Shown piece by piece: positions 8,184-16,382 of a stretch of 55,124 bases of DNA. The position numbers and the translations under genes were made by a program. This stretch comes from Bacteroidales bacterium. Lineage in GTDB: Bacteria > Bacteroidota > Bacteroidia > Bacteroidales > UBA932. The notes below the pieces were generated by a model. That model searched no databases and was not told the DNA's origin. It was given only the letters and a program-made list of their open reading frames with translations. Positions within the stretch are counted from its first letter, which is position 1. Every line of letters begins with the position of its first letter. The DNA is taken from NCBI GenBank assembly GCA_024398105.1, contig JAKSJP010000016.1:1-55124 (forward strand), given 5' to 3'.

Positions 8184-9872
8184 ATGAAAAATCTTAAGAT
8201 AACAACAATTGCAATGCTTGCGGCAGCGATGACTTCGTTCACCGCTTGCTTCAACCTCGATGAGGAGCCGTTCTCTGAGATTCTCCAGGAGTCATTCACT
8301 CCTTCAGCTCAGGACGTATCAGCATATCTCGCGAGTGCATATACTCCACTTGCATATTTCTGGGATTGGCAGGGCCTTTTCGACGCAGTCGAGGAGTCTG
8401 CTGACGTAGTCATCACTCCTGTACGTCCTAACGGTTGGGACGATGGCGGTACATACCAGCGTATGCACAAGCATACATGGACACCAGAGGAGTGGCAGCC
8501 TCAGAACACATATGAGACATGCTTCTCAGGTATCAATACATGTAACCGAGTACTCGGCCAGATCGAGTCAGGAGCCCTCAATGCAGGTGATGCGACTGAG
8601 AGCATGATCGCTGAACTCAAGGCTCTCCGTGCCCTTTGGTACTCAATCCTTCTCTCTACACATGGAAACGTTCCTATCGTAACTGCCTTCACTGACGAGG
8701 TCCCTACACAGGCTACCCGCAAGGAAGTATACGATTTCGTAGTGAAGGAACTTTCTGACGCAATCGGCAGCGGCCTCCTTACAAAGGAGAAGAGTGGTGT
8801 GACATATACCCGTCTCAACTACTGGAGCGCATCGATGTGTCTCATGCGTGTCTACCTCAATGCTGAGGCATATGTCGGTGTGAAGGCGTATGACAAGGCC
8901 CTTGCAATCGCTGAGGAGATCATCTCGGACAGCCCATATTCACTTTCTGCAACTTTCAGCGAGAACTTCATCGTGGATCTCGGCCCTTCTAACACAGAGG
9001 TGATGTTTGCCATCCCTTACGATGCTAAGAACTCTACCGGAGGCCACAAGAACTCGCAGAATCCAAAGTGGTATCCACCTGTATCGAAGAACTACTTCAA
9101 GTGGTCTTACCAGTGCTGGGGCGGAAGCTGTGCAAATCCTCAGTTCGTGGATTCATATCAGCCTGGTGACACCCGCAAGGAGCTTACCTGGATGTATGGG
9201 CCATGCGAGGCAGACGGAGAGATCGTGTGGACAAACCTCAACTATCTCCCTTCACTTACTTCAAAGGATGACAGTGGTAACTCAATGACCAGCATCGACT
9301 TCGGTCTCCGTCAGATCAAGTTCGAGCCGGATGTGAAGACTACCTTCAACTGGGGCAATGACTTCCCTTATTTCCGTCTTGCTGAGGCTTACTATACAGC
9401 TGCTGAGTGCATCCTCCGCGGTGAGGCCAGCAAGAAGGGCAACAATGCAGCCGACCTCGTGAACGCTGTCCGTACCCGTGTGGCTCCTGCTACCGACGAG
9501 GCTACCCTCAGAGGCAACACCAAGATGGTCTATGGTCTCCTTCCATGGGGCTCGCTTACAAAGGAGACTTGGGAGAAGTGCGATAGTGACCACGACTGGT
9601 CTTCAGTCGTTGCAGAGCTCGAGGCATCACAGAAGCCGATCCAGTCTGGTGCCGATGCTATCCCTGTCACCCTTGGCGGTATGTACGACGAGTGGGGATG
9701 GGAGTTCGCACTCGAGGGCCGCAGACGTGATGACATGATCCGTTTCGGTACATTCTCAAGCAAGAGCTGGTTCAACCACGAGGCTATTCCTGACGGTCAT
9801 ACCGCTCTCTTCCCGATTCCGCTTGACGTGCTCAACACCAACGGTAACATGAAGCAGAATCCTGGATATTAA
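8184..9872 (+). CDS. SusD/RagB-family surface lipoprotein
   Basis: The substrate-capturing lid of the SusC transporter, anchored at the cell surface. The 562-residue product has a lipoprotein signal with lipobox FTAC (Cys22), then the helical TPR-like SusD fold (KALRALWYSILLSTHGNVP, FRLAEAYYTAAECILRG) and the C-terminal EFALEGRRRDDMIRFG segment typical of SusD proteins. The start at 8184 is 13 bases after the susC stop; an open extension to 8094 lies inside susC and is not credible. Transcribed with susC and probably the next lipoprotein gene. Confidence 0.95.
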   Translation: MKNLKITTIAMLAAAMTSFTACFNLDEEPFSEILQESFTPSAQDVSAYLASAYTPLAYFWDWQGLFDAVEESADVVITPVRPNGWDDGGTYQRMHKHTWTPEEWQPQNTYETCFSGINTCNRVLGQIESGALNAGDATESMIAELKALRALWYSILLSTHGNVPIVTAFTDEVPTQATRKEVYDFVVKELSDAIGSGLLTKEKSGVTYTRLNYWSASMCLMRVYLNAEAYVGVKAYDKALAIAEEIISDSPYSLSATFSENFIVDLGPSNTEVMFAIPYDAKNSTGGHKNSQNPKWYPPVSKNYFKWSYQCWGGSCANPQFVDSYQPGDTRKELTWMYGPCEADGEIVWTNLNYLPSLTSKDDSGNSMTSIDFGLRQIKFEPDVKTTFNWGNDFPYFRLAEAYYTAAECILRGEASKKGNNAADLVNAVRTRVAPATDEATLRGNTKMVYGLLPWGSLTKETWEKCDSDHDWSSVVAELEASQKPIQSGADAIPVTLGGMYDEWGWEFALEGRRRDDMIRFGTFSSKSWFNHEAIPDGHTALFPIPLDVLNTNGNMKQNPGY

Positions 9873-9903
9873 CAGCCAGGTGACAAAGACTTAAAAACTG
9901 AAA

Positions 9904-11118
9904 ATGATTATGAACAACAGATTTATAGCATTGTCTCTCGCTGCTGTGGCTCTCGTGAGCTGCAACAAGTACGAGAAGCTTAATCCAGACGTCCCTTTCA
10001 ACGAGAGGGAGAAGATCGAGGTGTTCGGCGGCTCTGGCAATCTCGTCACCTTTGATGGAGCCGAGACAAAGAGCACCTATACCTGGGATGCATCCGGCTC
10101 TGCGATCAACGTAATCGTGAATATCGACCTCGAGGAGTACCTCACCGCTGACAACCTCAAGGGTGGCTATGAGCTCGGTCACTTCACTCTTCCGGTTTCT
10201 GACATCAACGCTTTCCTTGGCACGTTCGTGGGATCGGAAATTGACGAGTCTACTTTCTACGGTCTCAATGCTGATGGAAGCAAGGCTGACAAGTTCACTT
10301 CTTACGCTCCTGGCATGTGGGTGGATGTAGATGGAAATCCATGCTCTTGGAGCGAGGGTGTCACATTCTGGCAGTGGTATGTATGGAGCAGTACTTCATA
10401 TGACTACGACATCGAGGAATTCCCTTCAATCCTCTATATCGGTGCAAATCCTGGAAACACCACCGCGGCTGTCTCAGGCAAGACCGTGGCTTGCAAGAAC
10501 ATCATTGTGGTCGATGGAGAGAACTATGAGTTCAACGTGACCGTGAAGTTCTCAACAACCGAAATGGAAGATCCAGAGGATGCGACGCCGGGCAGCACCG
10601 AGCCTACCGGTGAGGGCTTCCTTTACGCGCGTGACTACGAGATGACAGAGACCGCTCACAAGTATACATATTCTGTTACAGACAAGGGCGTGACCATCAA
10701 TGCAGAGATATCAAAGGCTTACAACTTTGACGTGCAGGAGGAGGATTGGGTAGTAGGCTACTTCAAACTCAATTCTGCAATGCTCAAGGGCATCGTGGGC
10801 GACGTTGACCTCTCTGACATCGAGGTGTTCTATCCGCTCAATGCTGACGGCGAGAAGTATACCAATGCTGACGGTGAGACCAAGTGGACCACATATGCTC
10901 CTGGTCAGTGGGTGGATGCGGACGGCAATGGCTGCGGATGGTCAGCAGGCCACATCTACTGGTTCTACCAGAACTTCGCCGACTATGAAGGCTACAAGGC
11001 TGTCGATGCGTTCTGCATCGGTTTCAACCCTGACAATGCAGAGGTGGGCGAGACCGTGACATCCAAGAACATGCTCAACGGAATTCCTTTCAACGTAGTC
11101 GTTAAGATCGTTGAATAA
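9904..11118 (+). CDS. Surface lipoprotein with two tandem DUF4859-like domains
   Basis: A 404-residue lipoprotein (signal peptide, lipobox LVSC with Cys20) occupying the third position of the susC/susD unit, where surface ligand-binding proteins are usually encoded. It contains the same domain twice: residues near 70-215 and 250-404 each carry FYGLNADG or FYPLNADG, then TSYAPGMWVDVDGNPCSW or TTYAPGQWVDADGNGCGW. The WVD(V/A)DGN(x)C pattern looks like DUF4859 of Bacteroidetes surface proteins; that assignment is from memory. ATG 9910 (two codons in) is an equally good start. A strong terminator follows. Confidence 0.82.
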   Translation: MIMNNRFIALSLAAVALVSCNKYEKLNPDVPFNEREKIEVFGGSGNLVTFDGAETKSTYTWDASGSAINVIVNIDLEEYLTADNLKGGYELGHFTLPVSDINAFLGTFVGSEIDESTFYGLNADGSKADKFTSYAPGMWVDVDGNPCSWSEGVTFWQWYVWSSTSYDYDIEEFPSILYIGANPGNTTAAVSGKTVACKNIIVVDGENYEFNVTVKFSTTEMEDPEDATPGSTEPTGEGFLYARDYEMTETAHKYTYSVTDKGVTINAEISKAYNFDVQEEDWVVGYFKLNSAMLKGIVGDVDLSDIEVFYPLNADGEKYTNADGETKWTTYAPGQWVDADGNGCGWSAGHIYWFYQNFADYEGYKAVDAFCIGFNPDNAEVGETVTSKNMLNGIPFNVVVKIVE

Positions 11119-11132
11119 TAATTGTTATCTTT

Positions 11133-11166
11133 AAGCCGCGGAACCTCGGTCCCGCGGCTTTTTTTT
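11133..11166 (+). terminator. Intrinsic terminator after the susCD-lipoprotein unit
   Basis: AAGCCGCGG (11133-11141) pairs perfectly with CCGCGGCTT (11152-11160) around a 10-base loop and is followed by six T residues. It ends only 4 bases before the ATG of the next gene at 11171, so that gene is reached only by read-through or by an internal promoter. Confidence 0.9.
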
Positions 11167-11170
11167 ACTT

Positions 11171-12865
11171 ATGGGAAAAATCAGAACTGTATTCTGCTGT
11201 CTTCTGGCTGCTTTCATCCTGGCTTCATGCGGAGAGAAGGAGCCGGAGGTGTTCGGTACGATCACCCTCAGCAAGACTGAGATCGGGTTCTCGGCCAAGG
11301 AGGCTGACGCGCAGTCTTATCTTAAGATTTCTTCTACATATCAGTGGGAGGCAACCATGGACGTGCCATGGCTGTCGATGAGCGTGACCAGAGGCGAGGC
11401 CGGGACGGAATACCGTTCCATCGTAAGTGCAAAGACCAACAGCCTTCAGGAAAGCCGTGTCGGAACGATCACCATCAAATCCGGACTCGCGGAGAAGAAA
11501 GTGACGGTGACCCAGTCCAGAGGCAGCCTGACAATCTCCAAGGAAGATGTCAAGGACTTAGACAGGATCTACATACCTAAGGAATACGAGGGGGAGAAAT
11601 TCTTCTCAAGTGAAGGTAAGTGGTTCTTCGGAAGGAGTGCTCAGTCGGAGCATTTCATAGTGTTCTGGGAACCAGGTTTCGGCGAGTTTGGCGATACGAA
11701 TCCGTCCAATTGCCCGAATACGAGGTACAGGGTGGACATAAACGCCCTCCTGTCCTGGGCAGAGCAGTGCTACGAGTGTTATGTCAATACTTTGAAGTTC
11801 GCTGAGAAAGGCAAGACCATCCTTGACAACACCAAGGTTGACATCTGGCTTCAGTATTCGACCGAGTGGGCTGCATACGGCTCAGGCCTTGAGGACAAGG
11901 TCGGATGTCTTTGGATAAATCCGGATGCCGCAAATGACAAGTCAACCCTGGCCCATGAGATCGGACATTCCTTCCAGTATATGGTCGGCTGTGACCTTCT
12001 GAAGAACAGGACGGTCAACAGCACCGCAAGCGCTGCATTCAGGTATGACATCGGTCAGGGCAACGGGTTCTGGGAGCAGACAGCCCAGTGGCAGGCCTAT
12101 GTCATGGTGCCTTCGGAGACTTTCACGAACTATAACTTCGGAGAGTATTGCAAGAATGTCCATAAGCACCTGCTTCACGAGGACAACCGTTATACCAACT
12201 ATTTCATCCATCATTACTGGACTGATAAATACGGTATCGGAGCGGTCGCTGATGTGTGGAAATCCGCTAGGTCTCCAAAAGATGCCGTCCAGGTGTATCA
12301 GGCTCTGCACAACCTGTCCATGGAGGAACTCAATGCGCAGTTCTATGACTATGCGGCACATGTTGCGACATGGGACTTCAAGGGTCTTGCCGAGACAGGC
12401 GTCAGCTATCTGAACAAATTCGCCTGGAATTATGTGAAGGACGAAGAAGGCTGGTACAAGGTCGGCAGCAGCGTCTGCCCTGAGGCTACGGGCTTCAATA
12501 TCATCTGGCTTAATGGAGCAGCCAAGGGGGAGAAGGTCAAAGTCGAGTTCGAAGGCCTTCCTGATGAACCGGGATACAACAGTTCCGGCTCTGCATCTGA
12601 CAGTGGCTGGACCATTGGCTTCGTCGCTCTTGCCTCTGACAAGAAGGTCCGTTACTACAGCACTCCGACCATGGCTGGAGCCGATACGGGATTAAAGGCT
12701 TCCGCTGAGTGGACAGTTCCGGAGGATGCCTACAGGGTGTGGGCGGTCATTGCTGCAACGCCTAAGAACTATATCGTCCACAGGTGGGACGACAATAATT
12801 CCAACGACATTCACTGGCCTTACAGGATCAAAGTGGAGGGCGCGACTCCGGTCAACGTCAAGTAA
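11171..12865 (+). CDS. BACON-domain lipoprotein with an HEIGH metallopeptidase-like domain
   Basis: A 564-residue exported lipoprotein (lipobox LASC, Cys20). Residues about 27-117 form a BACON domain, a Bacteroidetes all-beta module often next to carbohydrate- or mucin-active domains (ITLSKTEIGFSA ... WLSMSVTRGEAG ... GTITIKSG). Residues about 150-420 hold a zinc-protease-like region with HEIGH at 262-266 and a possible third ligand Glu302 in FWEQTAQWQ, a pattern I associate with DUF6055. The last 120 residues look like a beta-sandwich. Likely a surface protein that binds and perhaps cleaves a protein or glycoprotein. It lies between two terminators, right after the susCD unit. Peptidase activity is inferred only from the motif. 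Confidence 0.84.
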   Translation: MGKIRTVFCCLLAAFILASCGEKEPEVFGTITLSKTEIGFSAKEADAQSYLKISSTYQWEATMDVPWLSMSVTRGEAGTEYRSIVSAKTNSLQESRVGTITIKSGLAEKKVTVTQSRGSLTISKEDVKDLDRIYIPKEYEGEKFFSSEGKWFFGRSAQSEHFIVFWEPGFGEFGDTNPSNCPNTRYRVDINALLSWAEQCYECYVNTLKFAEKGKTILDNTKVDIWLQYSTEWAAYGSGLEDKVGCLWINPDAANDKSTLAHEIGHSFQYMVGCDLLKNRTVNSTASAAFRYDIGQGNGFWEQTAQWQAYVMVPSETFTNYNFGEYCKNVHKHLLHEDNRYTNYFIHHYWTDKYGIGAVADVWKSARSPKDAVQVYQALHNLSMEELNAQFYDYAAHVATWDFKGLAETGVSYLNKFAWNYVKDEEGWYKVGSSVCPEATGFNIIWLNGAAKGEKVKVEFEGLPDEPGYNSSGSASDSGWTIGFVALASDKKVRYYSTPTMAGADTGLKASAEWTVPEDAYRVWAVIAATPKNYIVHRWDDNNSNDIHWPYRIKVEGATPVNVK

Positions 12866-12888
12866 CGCCTCCTCTTCGTGTTTTTTTT

Positions 12889-12916
12889 AAGCTCCATCGA
12901 AAAAATGGGGCTTTTT
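12889..12916 (+). terminator. Intrinsic terminator after the BACON lipoprotein gene
   Basis: AAGCTCCAT (12889-12897) pairs with ATGGGGCTT (12905-12913, one G-U pair) around loop CGAAAAA, followed by further T residues. It separates the surface-protein genes from the catabolic operon that starts at 13016. Confidence 0.78.
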
Positions 12917-12941
12917 CCTTATTATTCTGCTGTAGATTTGC

Positions 12942-12949
12942 TATATTTG
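12942..12949 (+). promoter_or_regulatory. -7 element ahead of the P5C dehydrogenase operon
   Basis: TATATTTG is an exact TAnnTTTG match and is preceded by a second match, TAGATTTG, at 12933-12940. No clear TTTG lies 19-20 bases upstream (TTAT or CTTA at that spacing), so this may be a regulated promoter. It would give a leader of roughly 60 bases before ATG 13016. Confidence 0.5.
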
Positions 12950-13015
12950 AAGATGGTCTGGGCGCAGGTTCAGACCCGCAGGATGATCAATATTTTAACT
13001 AACATTTATACTGCA

Positions 13016-14650
13016 ATGAGAAATTCAATTGTAACATTCCCGCTTCCGGCAAACGAGCCGGTAAAGTCTTACCTCAAGGGCTCTCCAGAGCGTGTTGCTC
13101 TCGAGGCTGAGCTTGAGCGTCAGAGCAACACCGTAGTCGATATTCCTATCATCATCGGTGGAAAGGAGATCCGTACAGGAGATACCGGTAAGGTAGTATG
13201 TCCTCATGACCACCAGCACGTACTTGCAACTTACCACAAGGTAGGTGAGAAGGAGATCCAGATGGCTATCGACGCAGCTATGGAGGCTCACAAGCAGTGG
13301 TCTGAGACTGACTGGACAGTAAGAGCTGCCATCGTCCTCAAGTGCGCTGAGCTCCTCGCTACAAAGTACCGTCCTGTCCTCAATGCGGCTACCATGCTCG
13401 GACAGAGCAAGAACTTCTACCAGGCAGAGATCGACTCAGCCTGCGAGACAATTGACTTCTTCCGCTACAACGTACATTACGCTTCGAAGATCTACTCAAT
13501 GCAGCCTAAGGATGCTCCTAACTGCATCGACCATACAGAGTTCCGTCCTCTCGAGGGTTTCGTCCTCGCTGTGACTCCGTTCAACTTCGCATCTATCGCA
13601 TCGAACCTCTGTATGACTCCTGTCCTCATGGGTAACGTCGCTATCTGGAAGCCATCTACGACTTCTCTCCTCAGCAACTACTATCTCATGCAGCTCTACA
13701 AGGAGGCAGGCGTTCCTGACGGCGTAGTCAACTTCCTCCCAGGAAGCGGTGCTCTCATCGGCAAGGTCTGCACAAACTCAAAGTGGTTTGCAGGTATCCA
13801 CTTCACAGGCTCTACAGGCACATTCAACTCACTCTGGCAGCAGGCTGGCGCCAACCTCGGCAAGTATGTCTCATATCCACGCCTCGTAGGCGAGACAGGT
13901 GGAAAGGACTTCATCTTCGCTACTCCTTCTGCGGATCCTAAGGCTGTCGCTACTGCAGTATTCTGCGGCGCGTTCGAGTTCCAGGGACAGAAGTGCTCTG
14001 CAGCTTCACGTATGTACTGCCCTAAGAGCATCTGGCCAGAGGTACTCGCAGGTGTGAAGGCTATGGCAGCAGAGGCAAAGATGGGTGACGTGATGGATCC
14101 AAGGAACTTCATCAACGCTGTCATCGACGAGAAGTCATTCGACAACATCTCATCATACATCGAGTATGCAAAGCAGTCACCTGACGCACAGATCGTGATG
14201 GGCGGCAAGTGCGACAAGAGTGTCGGCTACTTCGTTGAGCCTACAGTCATCGAGACCACAGATCCTCACTTCAAGTCAATGGAGGAGGAGATCTTCGGAC
14301 CTGTCATCACAGTCTATCCATACGACGACGACAAGGTCGATGAGGCAGTAGAGCTCTGCGACACAACCTCTCCATACGGCCTCACAGGCTGCGTATTCGG
14401 ACAGGACCGCCTCGCAGTCCAGAAGGTAGCTGACAGACTCCGCTATGCTGCGGGTAACTTCTACATCAACGACAAGCCTACCGGAGCAGTCGTAGGTTGC
14501 CAGCCATTCGGCGGCTCACGTGCTTCAGGTACCAACGACAAGGCAGGTGGTGAGTTCAACCTCATCCGCTGGGTCATCCCAAGAGTGATCAAGGAGACTC
14601 TCGTCTCACCTACCGACTATCGCTACGGCTACATCAAGGAAATGATGTAA
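13016..14650 (+). CDS. L-glutamate gamma-semialdehyde (P5C) dehydrogenase
   Basis: Oxidises glutamate semialdehyde, the open form of 1-pyrroline-5-carboxylate, to glutamate with NAD(P)+. The 544-residue product is an aldehyde dehydrogenase with general base Glu293 (LVGETGGKDF), catalytic Cys327 (FQGQKCSAASR), the cofactor-binding FTGSTGTF, and the C-terminal FGGSRASGTNDKAGG of P5CDH. Length fits the stand-alone P5CDH type; no proline dehydrogenase domain is present. ATG 13016 gives the normal N-terminus; the open extension to 12878 runs through the terminator and promoter. It heads the operon that contains HypD, whose product is P5C, so here it likely serves hydroxyproline rather than proline breakdown. 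Confidence 0.94.
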   Translation: MRNSIVTFPLPANEPVKSYLKGSPERVALEAELERQSNTVVDIPIIIGGKEIRTGDTGKVVCPHDHQHVLATYHKVGEKEIQMAIDAAMEAHKQWSETDWTVRAAIVLKCAELLATKYRPVLNAATMLGQSKNFYQAEIDSACETIDFFRYNVHYASKIYSMQPKDAPNCIDHTEFRPLEGFVLAVTPFNFASIASNLCMTPVLMGNVAIWKPSTTSLLSNYYLMQLYKEAGVPDGVVNFLPGSGALIGKVCTNSKWFAGIHFTGSTGTFNSLWQQAGANLGKYVSYPRLVGETGGKDFIFATPSADPKAVATAVFCGAFEFQGQKCSAASRMYCPKSIWPEVLAGVKAMAAEAKMGDVMDPRNFINAVIDEKSFDNISSYIEYAKQSPDAQIVMGGKCDKSVGYFVEPTVIETTDPHFKSMEEEIFGPVITVYPYDDDKVDEAVELCDTTSPYGLTGCVFGQDRLAVQKVADRLRYAAGNFYINDKPTGAVVGCQPFGGSRASGTNDKAGGEFNLIRWVIPRVIKETLVSPTDYRYGYIKEMM

Positions 14651-14661
14651 TGATTTAATAC

Positions 14662-14701
14662 GCAATACGCAGCCTCGCGACCGGCGAGGTTGCGTTATTG
14701 C
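14662..14701 (+). repeat. Long intergenic inverted repeat, terminator-like without a T tract
   Basis: GCAATACGCAGCCTCGC (14662-14678) pairs with GCGAGGTTGCGTTATTGC (14684-14701) with one bulged base and one G-U pair around a 5-base loop. There is no U-run after it, so it is more likely an mRNA-stability or partial-termination element that lowers expression between P5CDH and the next gene. Confidence 0.6.
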
Positions 14702-14741
14702 TATGATATCCAGTAACAAACCGACTAATTACACTGACGAA

Positions 14742-16376
14742 ATGAAAAAGATAGCAACATTGCTCCTCGCTGCTGCCGCAGTATTCTGCGCATTCTCGTG
14801 CAGCACTGACAAGAAGTTCACACTGGTAGTCCCTGAGTGTGAAATCACAACTCCTCCTGATTCATTGAATCTTGATTCTTTCTACAAGAAGTACGTCAAC
14901 GCAAACGGTATCCACATCATTTCGTCTGAAAGGGTGGCTGACTCTGTCCTCAGACAGGCGTTCAAGACCATTTACACCATGACCAGCGCCCTCCCTGCAG
15001 AAGTGGTGGGAGCTATGGCCAAGGTAAATACCAAGGTTGCCATCATGGCGCGTTACGAGGGAACTGAAGACATCCCTGAACACAGCTACATGGCCAACCG
15101 CGACACATCTGACATCGTCCTCAACTGGAACCTCAGGGCGAGAGGTCTCGGCGGAAGCGTACGTTTCCCTATGACTTCAGGCGCAGAGGAGAACGTCATG
15201 GGCTATCAGATCGACAAGTACCATGCAGAGGATATCCTCCTCCATGAGTTCTCGCATTCAATCCATCTTGTAGGTATCTGCCAGGTAGATCCTTCAATCA
15301 ATGACAAGCTTGAGGCCCTTCTTGCAAAGGCAAGGGAGGAGCACAGGTTTGACAACACTTACGCACAGACAGACATTGCTGAGTATTGGGCAGAAGGCGT
15401 CCAGGACTGGTTCAACGTCAACGCCGAGATGCCATATTCAGACGGCAAGCATAACTGGGTCAACACCCGCGAGGAACTCAAGGCCTATGACCCAGGTCTC
15501 TATGAGCTCATCGCTCAGTACTTCCCTCCGATCGAGGAACAGATCGGACGCCATCCATACGTCAACCTCTATGGCCCGGATTCGAAGCCGGAACCTGAGA
15601 GCGCTGAGGAACAGGCGTTCAAGACTCCTGAGTACACCATAACCGCCCCTCCTAAGGAGCTCAAGCTTCCTAAGTTCTACAGCAAGCATGTCAATGTCAA
15701 CGGAATTCCTATCGTATCCTCATGGCGAGTTCCAGACTCATGTTTCGTACAGGCTGAGAAGATCATCTATGCGATGACCAACATGCTCCCTGAGCGCGTC
15801 CTCAAGGCAATGGTCGACAAGGGCACACGCGTCGCAATCATGGCACGTTACGAGGGTACCACCGACATCCCTGAGCATGCATACATGCTCGACCACTCGG
15901 AGACCGGCGTCAACATGGACGTACGCGCAAGAGGTCTCGAGGGAACTCTCGAGCTTCCTCTCACCACATGCGCGGAGGAGAACATCCTCGGCTACCAGAT
16001 CGACCAGTACCATGCGGAGGACATCCTCATCCACGAGTTCGCACACTCGATCCAGCTCATCGGTATCGAGAGCGTGGATCCTGAGTTCCATGACAAGCTC
16101 CAGGGCCTTCTCGACAAGGCAATGGCAGAAGGCAAGTACAAGAACGTCTATGCAAACACCAATGCTACTGAGTACTGGGCAGAAGGTGTCCAGGACTGGT
16201 TCAACTGCAACGCCGAGATGCCTAAGGCAGACGGCAAGCATTTCTGGGTAAACACCCGTGAGGACCTCAAGGCTTATGACCCAGGTCTCTACGAGCTCAT
16301 CTCGCAGTATTTCCCTGCATTCGAAGGCCAGCTCAGCAAGCATAAGAAAGTAAATCTCTATACATCAGAAAACTAA
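14742..16376 (+). CDS. Lipoprotein with two tandem HExxH metallopeptidase-like domains
   Basis: A 544-residue exported lipoprotein (lipobox AFSC, Cys20) built from two copies of one domain of about 250 residues, offset by 263 residues. Copy 1 has HEFSH at 168-172 and Glu218 in YWAEGVQDWFN; copy 2 has HEFAH at 431-435 and Glu481 in the same YWAEGVQDWFN context. The HExxH plus a downstream Glu is the zinc-ligand pattern of gluzincin proteases. Other shared blocks are RVAIMARYEGT(T/E)DIPEH and NTRE(D/E)LKAYDPGLYELI. I do not recognise a named family. ATG 14742 starts a clean signal peptide; the 13-codon extension to 14703 lies next to the hairpin. Six bases separate it from aminopeptidase P. Both copies keep their motifs, so both may be active. 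Confidence 0.85.
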   Translation: MKKIATLLLAAAAVFCAFSCSTDKKFTLVVPECEITTPPDSLNLDSFYKKYVNANGIHIISSERVADSVLRQAFKTIYTMTSALPAEVVGAMAKVNTKVAIMARYEGTEDIPEHSYMANRDTSDIVLNWNLRARGLGGSVRFPMTSGAEENVMGYQIDKYHAEDILLHEFSHSIHLVGICQVDPSINDKLEALLAKAREEHRFDNTYAQTDIAEYWAEGVQDWFNVNAEMPYSDGKHNWVNTREELKAYDPGLYELIAQYFPPIEEQIGRHPYVNLYGPDSKPEPESAEEQAFKTPEYTITAPPKELKLPKFYSKHVNVNGIPIVSSWRVPDSCFVQAEKIIYAMTNMLPERVLKAMVDKGTRVAIMARYEGTTDIPEHAYMLDHSETGVNMDVRARGLEGTLELPLTTCAEENILGYQIDQYHAEDILIHEFAHSIQLIGIESVDPEFHDKLQGLLDKAMAEGKYKNVYANTNATEYWAEGVQDWFNCNAEMPKADGKHFWVNTREDLKAYDPGLYELISQYFPAFEGQLSKHKKVNLYTSEN

Positions 16377-16382
16377 CAGATC

